Source: Chitinophagaceae bacterium (GTDB lineage Bacteria > Bacteroidota > Bacteroidia > Chitinophagales > Chitinophagaceae). From it: a stretch of 6,329 bases of DNA. Made by a program: the position numbers and the translations under genes. Each line of letters starts with the position of its first letter. Positions within the stretch are counted from its first letter, which is position 1. The stretch spans positions 1 to 6,329 of the forward strand of contig CANKNL010000177.1 in assembly GCA_947483345.1 (NCBI GenBank), in the 5' to 3' direction. The notes below the pieces were generated by a model. That model was not told the origin of the DNA, made no database searches, and worked only from the letters and a program-made list of their open reading frames with translations. Shown piece by piece: positions 1 through 6,329 of the stretch.

Positions 1-1
1 G

Positions 2-961
2 AATGATCTGGAAAGCAATATCATTATCAAATTGGTGTCTGTATTTAATATTTTAAGCCGGGGGGATTATTATATCAACAGTTTGTTTTTTAATTTCCTG
101 GTTTTTTTCGGTCATGTTATTTTGTACAGGTTGTTTATTCATATTTATCCTCAGCGAAAAATAGGGGTTATCCTTGGTTGCTTTCTCCTGCCGTCAACAT
201 TGTATTTTGCCTCCGGTATTCATAAAGACGGGATGGTGTTTTTAATACTGGCTGTTTTAATTTATAGTGTTTATCAGTCCCTGCTTAAGAACAGGTTTAG
301 CATAAAAAGAATGTTACTGATCGTCATTAGTTTGGCCGGTTTATTTTTTTTAAGGAGCTTTATTTTTCTGGCATTGGTGCCGGCTTTGTTTGCCTGGGTT
401 TTTTCGGTGAGGGCCAAATGGCACACCGCGATTAGTTTTATGGCCGTTTATTTGTTCTGCGCCTTGTTGTTTTTTAATAGCAGTTCAATTAATAGTAAAA
501 TAAGGCCTCTCGACATTATTACAAACAAACAAGCCGCATACAAGAATCTCCCTATAGCGGCAACTCAAATGGCACTCAGTACGCTGCAGCCCAATTTTAA
601 AAGCTTTGCTGTAAATGCACCGGAAGCTTTTAATCATAGTTTGTTACGGCCTTACTTGTGGGAATTGCCGGTTAGGTCATTATGGCCTTTAAGTATTGAA
701 TTGTTTTTTTATCATATTTTGTTTTTGCTGTTTATTTTTTTTCGGGAAAAAGATAGCAACCGCAACCACCAGCCTTATTTGTTTTTTGCGATCTTTTTTA
801 CCTTTACGGTATTTCTCGTAATCGGTTATATTGTACCCAACCTGGGCTCACTTGTAAGATACCGGAGTCTGTATCTTCCTTTGGTTATCACACCGCTTTT
901 AGGTAGCGTAAATTGGAAAAAAATATTTCGCCATTTAAATATTACGAAATATAATATTTAA
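2..961 (+). CDS. Polytopic membrane protein of unknown function, 5'-truncated by the window edge
   Basis: The frame is open from base 2, so the true start lies upstream; 319 residues are visible. The TTG at 32 could serve as a start, but the ten codons before it (NDLESNIIIK) are also open, so I treat the gene as partial. The protein is very hydrophobic, with roughly 8-9 membrane segments (visible residues about 25-46, 54-70, 77-95, 103-135 as one or two, 140-157, and three or four after 225). A polar region at about 158-215 is probably a periplasmic loop. The segment LPSTLYFASGIHKDGMVF (residues 62-80) puts a His-Lys-Asp cluster at a membrane boundary, as in many Wzy-like polymerases and multipass glycosyltransferases of surface-polysaccharide loci. 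That assignment is inference, and I do not recognise a specific family. The C-terminus is basic (KKIFRHLNITKYNI). The gene is T-rich with many T homopolymers, mostly from Phe/Leu/Ile codons. It ends 100 bases before glnN with no clear terminator. Confidence 0.8.
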   Translation, partial: NDLESNIIIKLVSVFNILSRGDYYINSLFFNFLVFFGHVILYRLFIHIYPQRKIGVILGCFLLPSTLYFASGIHKDGMVFLILAVLIYSVYQSLLKNRFSIKRMLLIVISLAGLFFLRSFIFLALVPALFAWVFSVRAKWHTAISFMAVYLFCALLFFNSSSINSKIRPLDIITNKQAAYKNLPIAATQMALSTLQPNFKSFAVNAPEAFNHSLLRPYLWELPVRSLWPLSIELFFYHILFLLFIFFREKDSNRNHQPYLFFAIFFTFTVFLVIGYIVPNLGSLVRYRSLYLPLVITPLLGSVNWKKIFRHLNITKYNI

Positions 962-1010
962 ATTATTTTTCCACATTTTGTCAAATAAATAGGAATAAAT
1001 CAAAAAAATA

Positions 1011-1041
1011 TTGGTTTAGTTAAGTATTTAATGTTTTTTTG
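1011..1041 (+). promoter_or_regulatory. Weak promoter candidate for glnN
   Basis: The 100 bases between the membrane-protein gene and glnN are very AT-rich. A TTG at 1011-1013 is followed after 20 bases by TTTTTTTG (1034-1041). This fits the Bacteroidota spacing of TTG and TAnnTTTG but lacks the TA. It would start transcription about 15 bases before the ATG. Homopolymer T could produce this by chance, so the call is weak. I see no palindrome that would mark a nitrogen-regulator site. Confidence 0.2.
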
Positions 1042-1061
1042 TGACTTAAAATCAAATAAAC

Positions 1062-3257
1062 ATGGATTCTTTAAGATTTAAAGCACTTGATAATTTAAGT
1101 AACGGGCTTCCTAAAGTTAAGGTGGATGGCTCTCAAAAAATTACTGATATTTTTAATGAAAATGTATTTACTCTTCAAATAGCCCGTAAGTTTTTAAGTG
1201 ATGAGGCTTATAAAAGTCTTGTGGCATCTACCAAAGGGCATAAAAAGATTGACCGCAATATGGGCGCTCATATTGCCAACGGCATCAGGGTTTGGGCAGA
1301 AAGTAAAGGGGTTACCCATTTTACGCATTGGTTTCAACCCTTAACTGGTTTATCTGCCGAAAAGCATGATTCATTTTTTACACTTAAATCTGATGGTTCG
1401 CCTATTGAAGAATTTGAAGCCGCTGCATTAATTCAGCAGGAGCCCGATGCGTCTTCTTTTCCAAGTGGCGGATTAAGAGCCACTTTTGAGGCAAGAGGCT
1501 ACACTGCTTGGGATCCTTCGTCCCCGGCTTTTATCATGGAAATAGGGCAGGGAAAAACATTGTGTATCCCCACCATCTTTGTTTCTTATACCGGTGAATC
1601 ATTAGATACCAAAACACCCTTATTAAAAGCCTTGGTGGCATTGGATAAGGCCGCTGTTGATGTGTGTCAGTATTTTGATAAAAACGTCACTAAAGTAACA
1701 GCCACTTTAGGCTGGGAACAGGAATATTTTGTTATTGATGCCGGTTTGGCAAATACGCGCCCAGACCTGGTTTTAACGGGACGTACCGTTTATGGTCATG
1801 CGCCGGCAAAAGGACAGCAATTAGATGATCATTATTTTGGTGCCATACCCGAAAGGATCTATGCCTATATGAGAGATTTTGAGCAGGAGAGTTATAAACT
1901 GGGTATTCCCATCCGCACCCGGCATAATGAAGTGGCACCTGCTCAGTTTGAGTGCGCCCCCATATTTGAAGAAACAAATCTGGCAGTAGATCATAATACA
2001 TTGCTGATGGATATTATGGAACGTGTTGCTAAACGCCATGGTTTAAAATGCCTGTTACACGAAAAACCATTTGCCGGAATCAATGGCAGTGGTAAACATA
2101 ATAACTGGAGCCTGGCAACCGATACAGGTGTTAACCTACTGGCACCCGGTAAAACACCCAAGACCAACCTGATGTTCCTTACATTTTTTGTGAACTCTAT
2201 TAAAGCGGTACATGATTATGCCGATTTATTAAGAGCTTCCATCGCCAGTGCAGGTAACGATCACCGCCTGGGTGCCAATGAAGCGCCACCTGCCATCATC
2301 TCCATCTTTATTGGTAAATATTTAACCGAAGTGTTAAACCAGGTAGAGGCCAGGGTATCGGGTAAATTTGATGAACAGGATGAAGCCATATTGAAACTGG
2401 ATATTCATAAAAGTATTCCGGAACTGATGCTGGATAACACCGACAGAAACCGCACATCACCTTTTGCTTTCACAGGTAATAAGTTTGAGTTCCGTGCAGT
2501 AGGCTCATCTGCCAACTGCGCCAATTCCATGACGGCATTAAATGCCATCATGGCCGAAACTTTAAAAGGTTTTAAAGTAGATGTTGATGCATTGATCGAA
2601 AAAGGAGAGAAGAAAGAAGTGGCCATCATGCAGGTTATTCAAAAATATATTGTTGACAGTAAATCTGTTTTGTTTGAAGGGGATGGCTACAGCGATGAGT
2701 GGGAAAAAGAAGCGGCCAAACGGGGATTGCCAAATATAAAAACAACCCCTTCGGCTTTGGATGCTTATGTTACGGATAAAACAAAGCATCTCTTCAGCAG
2801 CAATGAAATTTATACACATTCGGAGTTGGAAGCCCGCCACGAAATTATGCTGGAAGCCTATATTAAAAAGGTACAGATCGAGGCCAGGGTAATGGGCGAT
2901 ATAGCCACTACTTTTATTTTGCCTTCGGCTGTTAAGTATCAGAATGTTTTAATTAAAAATATTGTGGGTTTAAAAGAAGCCGGACTTGCAGAAAAAACCT
3001 ATGCCAATCAGAAACAAGTGCTGGAAGCCATAAGTAATCATATCAATATCATCAGCGATAACGTGGAGAAAATGATTGAAGAAAGAAAGAAAGCCAATGA
3101 GATCAAAGATACCAGGGCCATGGCTATTGCGTATTGCGATCATGTAAAAGGTAAATATTTTGACATTATACGTTATCATGTTGATAAGCTGGAACTGCTG
3201 GTTGATGATGCTTTCTGGTTATTGCCAAAATACAGAGAACTGCTTTTCTTAAGATAG
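1062..3257 (+). CDS. glnN: Glutamine synthetase type III (GSIII, GlnN)
   Basis: This cytoplasmic enzyme makes glutamine from glutamate and ammonia with ATP, the main ammonia-assimilation step. Its 731 residues match the roughly 730 typical of GSIII, and are far longer than GSI/GSII (about 350-470). Family landmarks in order: THWFQPLTG near 87-95, the GSIII signature PSGGLRATFEARGYTAWDP from P134, LGWEQEYF (G217-F223) with metal-binding Glu candidates, NGSGKHNNWS (N341-S350) of the ATP/glutamate site, GNDHRLGANEAPP (to P410), and RTSPFAFTGNKFEFR (R464-R478). It ends with LPKYRELLF, as I recall Bacteroides GlnN does. The ATG at 1062 gives the expected N-terminus. No Shine-Dalgarno sequence precedes it, only A-rich DNA, which is usual in this phylum. 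No amtB, glnK or glutamate synthase gene is adjacent. A strong terminator follows, so the gene probably ends its own transcript. No frameshift or missing motif is visible. Confidence 0.98.
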   Translation: MDSLRFKALDNLSNGLPKVKVDGSQKITDIFNENVFTLQIARKFLSDEAYKSLVASTKGHKKIDRNMGAHIANGIRVWAESKGVTHFTHWFQPLTGLSAEKHDSFFTLKSDGSPIEEFEAAALIQQEPDASSFPSGGLRATFEARGYTAWDPSSPAFIMEIGQGKTLCIPTIFVSYTGESLDTKTPLLKALVALDKAAVDVCQYFDKNVTKVTATLGWEQEYFVIDAGLANTRPDLVLTGRTVYGHAPAKGQQLDDHYFGAIPERIYAYMRDFEQESYKLGIPIRTRHNEVAPAQFECAPIFEETNLAVDHNTLLMDIMERVAKRHGLKCLLHEKPFAGINGSGKHNNWSLATDTGVNLLAPGKTPKTNLMFLTFFVNSIKAVHDYADLLRASIASAGNDHRLGANEAPPAIISIFIGKYLTEVLNQVEARVSGKFDEQDEAILKLDIHKSIPELMLDNTDRNRTSPFAFTGNKFEFRAVGSSANCANSMTALNAIMAETLKGFKVDVDALIEKGEKKEVAIMQVIQKYIVDSKSVLFEGDGYSDEWEKEAAKRGLPNIKTTPSALDAYVTDKTKHLFSSNEIYTHSELEARHEIMLEAYIKKVQIEARVMGDIATTFILPSAVKYQNVLIKNIVGLKEAGLAEKTYANQKQVLEAISNHINIISDNVEKMIEERKKANEIKDTRAMAIAYCDHVKGKYFDIIRYHVDKLELLVDDAFWLLPKYRELLFLR

Positions 3258-3277
3258 ATTTTTTGTAATTTATCATG

Positions 3278-3326
3278 TATCCCACAAACCGGTCTGCTGC
3301 CAGATAAGTTTGTGGGATATTTTTTT
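3278..3326 (+). terminator. Rho-independent terminator of glnN
   Basis: The left arm TATCCCACAAAC (3278-3289) is perfectly complementary to GTTTGTGGGATA (3308-3319), giving a 12-bp stem with an 18-base loop. A run of seven T follows at 3320-3326. It begins 20 bases after the glnN stop. There is no matching A-run on the left side, so it should work mainly on the + strand. The loop is longer than usual but the stem is strong. Confidence 0.9.
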
Positions 3327-3368
3327 ATGGTATTAAACTTATGCCTTAAAAAAATATCTATCATTCAG

Positions 3369-3376
3369 AAAATTTG
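3369..3376 (+). promoter_or_regulatory. Possible -7 element of the Spy/CpxP-like gene
   Basis: AAAATTTG matches the Bacteroidota TAnnTTTG element at all but the first base, and its last G lies four bases before the ATG at 3381. The same TTTG-N4-ATG spacing occurs before the dehydrogenase gene. No TTG is found at the expected upstream distance, so support is limited. If real, the transcript would be leaderless or nearly so. The strong terminator just upstream means this gene needs its own promoter somewhere in 3327-3380. Confidence 0.3.
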
Positions 3377-3380
3377 ACAC

Positions 3381-3755
3381 ATGAAAAAATCACTGATCGC
3401 ATTTATACTTTCACTTGTTACGGTTTCAGCATCGGCACAGATTGAAAGAAAGCCTGTTGTTGTAAAAACCGATTCTGCCCAAACAACTACTAACGATACC
3501 CGGGTAGATAAACAAAGCCGCAAAGAACGCTTTAAAGAACTGGACCTTACCCGTGAGCAAAAAGGAAAGATGAAAGAAATTATGCAGGCTAATAAAGCGG
3601 CCAAAGAAGCCATTGAAAATAATACACAGTTATCTGACCAGGAAAAGAAAAAGCAAATGCGTGAACTGCAAAAAGCGCAAATGCAGAAAACACAGGCCAT
3701 TTTAACAGCAGAGCAGTTTGAAAAATTTAAAGCATCCAAACAAAACAATCCATAA
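3381..3755 (+). CDS. Small secreted Spy/CpxP-like (LTxxQ motif) protein
   Basis: The product has 124 residues. The N-terminus is a clear signal peptide: MKK, a hydrophobic core to about residue 15, and likely cleavage after VSASA (A19|Q20). A polar Thr/Asp-rich linker follows (about 20-45). The rest is highly charged and helical, rich in Lys, Glu and Gln with no cysteine. LTREQ (L56-Q60) and LTAEQ (L108-Q112) flank a helical stretch 52 residues apart. This paired LTxxQ arrangement is the hallmark of the Spy/CpxP periplasmic chaperone and stress-sensor family, and mature length and charge fit. Chaperone activity is inference, because Bacteroidota carry many divergent LTxxQ-like proteins of untested role. 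It sits alone between two intrinsic terminators, with no sensor kinase or sigma/anti-sigma pair nearby in the window. ATG 3381 is the only start that includes the signal peptide. Confidence 0.85.
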   Translation: MKKSLIAFILSLVTVSASAQIERKPVVVKTDSAQTTTNDTRVDKQSRKERFKELDLTREQKGKMKEIMQANKAAKEAIENNTQLSDQEKKKQMRELQKAQMQKTQAILTAEQFEKFKASKQNNP

Positions 3756-3813
3756 ATATTTATTCGCAGGATAAGCATCAGTCACTTACCTGCAGTAAGG
3801 TTGAGCAAAAGAG

Positions 3814-3841
3814 GCCGTTCATTTTTGAGCGGCTTTTTTTT
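3814..3841 (+). terminator. Rho-independent terminator after the Spy/CpxP-like gene
   Basis: GCCGTTCA (3814-3821) pairs with TGAGCGGC (3826-3833) as an 8-bp stem with one G-U pair and a TTTT loop. Eight T follow at 3834-3841. A smaller hairpin, CTTAC(3785-3789)/GTAAG(3795-3799), lies just upstream. The terminator starts 58 bases after the stop codon, which is consistent with a short 3' untranslated region. The A-run on the left side (3807-3810) is short, so activity on the minus strand would be weak. Confidence 0.85.
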
Positions 3842-3862
3842 GGACATGTTACCCTATTGGGG

Positions 3863-3893
3863 TTGTGACTCACCCGGAAAAAACTTAATTTTG
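3863..3893 (+). promoter_or_regulatory. Bacteroidota-type promoter of the dehydrogenase gene, close to its ATG
   Basis: TTG at 3863-3865 is followed after 20 bases by TAATTTTG at 3886-3893, a full match to the TAnnTTTG element used by the primary sigma factor of Bacteroidota. The spacing is in the known range. The ATG at 3898 begins five bases after the final G, so transcription should start at or within a base or two of the start codon, giving a leaderless or near-leaderless mRNA. It lies just downstream of a strong terminator, where a new promoter is expected. Confidence 0.65.
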
Positions 3894-3897
3894 TCCG

Positions 3898-4974
3898 ATG
3901 AGTACACCCTACAGTTACGAACAGTTATACAATTTCTCCAGAACTATATTTATAAAGATTGGCTGCAACGAAACCGATGCCGTAACGGCAACCAAAGCTT
4001 TACTCTCGGCTGATTTGCGAGGTGTTGATAGTCATGGTGTGGCACGCCTGAGCGGTTACATACGTTTGTGGGAAACAGAACGGGTTAATGCAAAACCTGC
4101 AATTAAAATGATACATGAAACCCCGTCTACTGGCGTGATTGATGGAGATAGAGGTTTAGGATTAGTGGTTGCTCCATTCGCTATGCAGGTTGCTATAGAA
4201 AAAGCAAGAGCAGTAGGTACCGGTTGGGTGAGTGTAAAAAACAGTAACCATTTTGGCATTGCAGGTCATCATGCCATGATGGCTTTGGAGCATGATATGA
4301 TCGGTATTGCTATGACCAATGCCTCTGCTTTAGTGGCGCCTACTTTTTCTAAAGAAAGATTGCTGGGCACCAATCCCATTGCGGTTGCCATACCTGCAGG
4401 TAAAGAGCCGGCTTTTGTTGCCGACTTTGCAACAACCACTGCTGCCAATGGCAAACTGGAAATACTACAAAGAAAAAATTTAGAAGTCCCCGGCGGTTGG
4501 GTTTTAACAAAAGATGGCATACCCAGTAATAATGCCAATGAAATGAAAGCAGGTGGTTTGTTATTACCACTGGGCGGTGATAAAGAACATGGCAGTCACA
4601 AAGGTTATGCATTGGGTGCTATTGTTGATATTTTTTCGGCCATTCTTAGTGGCGCCAATTATGGTCCCTGGGTACCTCCATTCCCTGCCTACATCCCCAT
4701 GCCCGAGAATATGCCCGGCGAAGGTATCGGTCATTTTTTTGGGGTCATGCGTATTGATGCTTTTAGAAAAGCGGATGAGTTTAAAGAACATATGGATAAA
4801 TGGATAACCCGTTTCCGCCAGGCAAAAACAATTGCAGGCCAGGAAAAAGTAATCATCCCGGGAGACCCGGAAAGGGAGATGGAAGTTGAAAGAATGTTGA
4901 ATGGAATTCCTTTACTGCCAGTTGTTGTAGCCGATTTAGAAGCCTTAAGTAATAAGTTTAAAGTTGCTTTTTAG
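3898..4974 (+). CDS. Malate/L-lactate dehydrogenase family (Ldh2/AllD/YiaK type) oxidoreductase
   Basis: This is a cytoplasmic NAD(P)-dependent oxidoreductase of 358 residues, the normal length for the family, which interconverts 2-hydroxy acids and 2-oxo acids. The fold is unlike classical Rossmann lactate or malate dehydrogenases. Visible family motifs: GVDSHGVARL (S45-H46-G47, R50), VKNSNHFGIAGHHA with the likely catalytic His118, TNASA (140-144), LLGTNPIAVAIP (155-166) at the cofactor site, DFATTTAANGK (176-186), and LPLGG...SHKGYAL (223-239). All expected blocks are present. Members act on malate, lactate, sulfolactate, ureidoglycolate or diketogulonate, and the sequence alone does not choose between them; no allantoin or sugar-acid genes are nearby. 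ATG 3898 is supported by the family N-terminus and by the promoter element directly before it. Aspartokinase follows after 118 bases in the same direction, with no clear terminator between. Confidence 0.93.
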   Translation: MSTPYSYEQLYNFSRTIFIKIGCNETDAVTATKALLSADLRGVDSHGVARLSGYIRLWETERVNAKPAIKMIHETPSTGVIDGDRGLGLVVAPFAMQVAIEKARAVGTGWVSVKNSNHFGIAGHHAMMALEHDMIGIAMTNASALVAPTFSKERLLGTNPIAVAIPAGKEPAFVADFATTTAANGKLEILQRKNLEVPGGWVLTKDGIPSNNANEMKAGGLLLPLGGDKEHGSHKGYALGAIVDIFSAILSGANYGPWVPPFPAYIPMPENMPGEGIGHFFGVMRIDAFRKADEFKEHMDKWITRFRQAKTIAGQEKVIIPGDPEREMEVERMLNGIPLLPVVVADLEALSNKFKVAF

Positions 4975-4978
4975 GGGT

Positions 4979-4986
4979 TATATTTG
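4979..4986 (+). promoter_or_regulatory. Candidate -7 element for the aspartokinase gene
   Basis: TATATTTG is a full match to TAnnTTTG and begins five bases after the dehydrogenase stop. The upstream element is poor: TTTA at 4957-4960, 18 bases away, with no TTG at the right distance. If used, it would give a leader of about 100 bases before the ATG at 5093. The alternative is read-through from the dehydrogenase gene. Confidence 0.35.
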
Positions 4987-5092
4987 CTTCTCAAAATTTT
5001 TTAAGTAGATGAAATGAGCCGTAAAAAAGATTGTAACGATCGACGTATTTATGGGCGAATTCCATGTGACAAAAATCAATAAGTAGAAACAC

Positions 5093-6329
5093 ATGAAAGT
5101 AATGAAGTTTGGTGGCACCAGCGTAGGCAAGCCACAGCGTATGCAGGAAGTTGCAAATCTGATAACCAAAGATACCGAAAGTAAAATTGTGGTACTCTCT
5201 GCATTAAGCGGAACAACCAATGCCCTGGTTGAAATAAGTGAATCACTGGCCAACGGCGATCGGTCGGTAGCCAAACAGCAGATAGATGCCCTGCATGACC
5301 ATTACAAAAATTTTATTACTGAATTGCTGCAGGAAGAAATAGCCCGGGCAAAAGCCACAGACGTATTGAATGAGCATTTCGAGTTTCTGACCATCATTTT
5401 AAAAATATCTTTTAGTCAGGCATTAAATAAAGATATACTGGCGCAGGGCGAACTATTAAGTACTAAACTGTTCAGTATATATCTCGAAGAAAAAAAGATA
5501 GGCCATGTATTGTTACCCGCACTCGATTTTATGACCATTGATAGTTATGATGAGCCACAGGTAGGTACCATCAAAGTTAAACTGGCACAACTTTTAAACA
5601 AGCATAAGGATACATCTATTTTCATCACCCAGGGCTATATCAGCCGTAATTCTAAGGGTGAAGTGGATAACCTGAAAAGGGGCGGAAGTGATTACAGTGC
5701 GTCTTTAATTGCAGCAGCTATCAATGCCAGTGTGTGCGAAATATGGACTGATATTGACGGTATGCATAACAATGATCCCCGTGTGGTTGAAAAAACTAAA
5801 GCCATTGAGCAATTAAGTTTTGAGGAAGCAGCCGAGCTGGCTTATTTTGGAGCAAAGATCCTGCACCCGGCAAGCATTTGGCCGGCACAGTTCTTTAACG
5901 TGCCTGTTCGTTTGCTTAATACTTTGCAGCCCGATGCCAAAGGCACTTTAATTACTGAAAAAGCGGGAAGCGTTGGCGTAAAAGCTGTGGCAGCAAAAGA
6001 TGGTATTACAGCCATTAAAATAAAGAGCAGCCGCATGTTATTGGCTTATGGTTTCCTGCGTAAGGTTTTTGAAGTATTTGAAAAACACCGCACCGCCATT
6101 GATATGATCACGACTTCTGAAGTAGCCGTTTCAGTTACCATTGATGATGATGTACACTTACCCGAAATACTGAAAGAACTGGAAGCATTTGGTACTGTGG
6201 AAATTGATACCAATCATACCATTGTATCTATTGTTGGTAACGAAATTGCCGAGACTAAAGATGTGATGAAAAAAATATTCGACGCCCTGGAGCCCATACC
6301 GGTGCGTATGGTTAGCTATGGTGGCAGCC
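5093..6329 (+). CDS. lysC: Aspartokinase (LysC type), 3' end outside the window
   Basis: The enzyme phosphorylates aspartate with ATP, the first committed step to lysine, threonine, methionine and diaminopimelate. The frame is open from ATG 5093 to the window end, giving 412 codons, so probably only a few tens of residues are missing. Kinase motifs: KFGGTSVG (K5-G12) at the N-terminus, GGSDYSASL (from G197), WTDIDGMHNNDPR (W218-R230), and SFEEAAELAYFGAKILHPAS. From about residue 294 comes the regulatory region with ACT domains: VGVKAVAAKDGITAI, then LLAYGFLRKVFEVFEKH and DMITTSEVAVSV (I339-E343 within it), as in lysine-inhibited E. coli LysC; a second ACT is cut at the edge. Whether a homoserine dehydrogenase domain is fused (ThrA/MetL type) cannot be settled here, because it would lie downstream. 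The gene symbol is therefore provisional. Feedback by lysine is inference. The start is fixed by MKVMKFGG; no Shine-Dalgarno sequence is present. Confidence 0.95.
   Translation, partial: MKVMKFGGTSVGKPQRMQEVANLITKDTESKIVVLSALSGTTNALVEISESLANGDRSVAKQQIDALHDHYKNFITELLQEEIARAKATDVLNEHFEFLTIILKISFSQALNKDILAQGELLSTKLFSIYLEEKKIGHVLLPALDFMTIDSYDEPQVGTIKVKLAQLLNKHKDTSIFITQGYISRNSKGEVDNLKRGGSDYSASLIAAAINASVCEIWTDIDGMHNNDPRVVEKTKAIEQLSFEEAAELAYFGAKILHPASIWPAQFFNVPVRLLNTLQPDAKGTLITEKAGSVGVKAVAAKDGITAIKIKSSRMLLAYGFLRKVFEVFEKHRTAIDMITTSEVAVSVTIDDDVHLPEILKELEAFGTVEIDTNHTIVSIVGNEIAETKDVMKKIFDALEPIPVRMVSYGGS

Noticed and set aside
32..34. TTG as the true start of the membrane-protein gene
   Set aside because: The reading frame stays open to the window edge, so the TTG is more likely an internal leucine codon of a gene that starts upstream.
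962..1061. Terminator after the membrane-protein gene
   Set aside because: The region is AT-rich with T-runs but has no GC-containing stem to make an intrinsic terminator.
3365..3778. 137-codon open frame on the minus strand
   Set aside because: It lies opposite the Spy/CpxP-like gene, which has a signal peptide, family motifs and a terminator. The minus-strand product is a Cys/Ser/Phe-rich mirror of a Lys/Glu-rich protein, typical of an antisense shadow.
3801..4013. 70-codon open frame on the plus strand overlapping the dehydrogenase start
   Set aside because: It runs through the terminator hairpin and promoter and then out of frame inside a well-supported gene. The peptide has no recognisable features.
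4269..4612. Two overlapping minus-strand open frames within the dehydrogenase gene
   Set aside because: Both are opposite a strongly conserved coding region and have compositions expected of reversed codons, with no start context.
4975..5092. Lysine riboswitch (L box) before aspartokinase
   Set aside because: The gap is only 118 bases, shorter than the roughly 170-base L-box aptamer, and the expected multi-helix pairing is not visible.
1..6329. CRISPR array, insertion sequence, tRNA/rRNA or phage genes
   Set aside because: No spaced direct repeats, terminal inverted repeats, transposase motifs or RNA gene signatures are visible. Coding sequence fills nearly all of the window.

Overview
The window looks like ordinary chromosomal DNA from a member of the Bacteroidota, most likely close to Chitinophagaceae (the family is my inference). 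The phylum call rests on four signs: a 731-residue type III glutamine synthetase very similar in motifs and length to Bacteroides GlnN, AT-rich DNA, no Shine-Dalgarno sequences before the starts, and promoter-like elements of the Bacteroidota TAnnTTTG type. All five genes are on the + strand. There are no RNA genes, mobile elements, CRISPR arrays or gene-free stretches over 300 bases.

Layout: (1) 2-961 is the 3' part of a gene for a polytopic inner-membrane protein of unknown function, T-rich, with a conserved-looking SGIHKD segment; its start lies outside the window. (2) 1062-3257 is complete glnN (GSIII), closed by a near-textbook intrinsic terminator (12-bp perfect stem plus T-run). (3) 3381-3755 encodes a small secreted, helical Spy/CpxP-like protein with two LTxxQ-type motifs, followed by a second intrinsic terminator. 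(4) 3898-4974 encodes a complete NAD(P)-dependent 2-hydroxyacid dehydrogenase of the malate/L-lactate (Ldh2/AllD/YiaK) family, with a strong Bacteroidota-type promoter only a few bases before its ATG. (5) 5093-6329 is an aspartokinase (lysC type), cut by the window end within its second ACT domain.

How the genes fit together: glnN assimilates ammonia and aspartokinase opens the Asp-family amino acid pathway, so the theme is broadly nitrogen and amino acid metabolism. The two strong terminators nevertheless argue that glnN and the Spy-like gene are separate transcription units rather than parts of one pathway operon. The dehydrogenase and aspartokinase genes could be partly co-transcribed, since I see no good terminator between them. 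I found no convincing new multi-gene system. The items most worth a second look are promoter geometry (probably leaderless transcripts), the unassigned membrane protein, and the leader of the aspartokinase gene.
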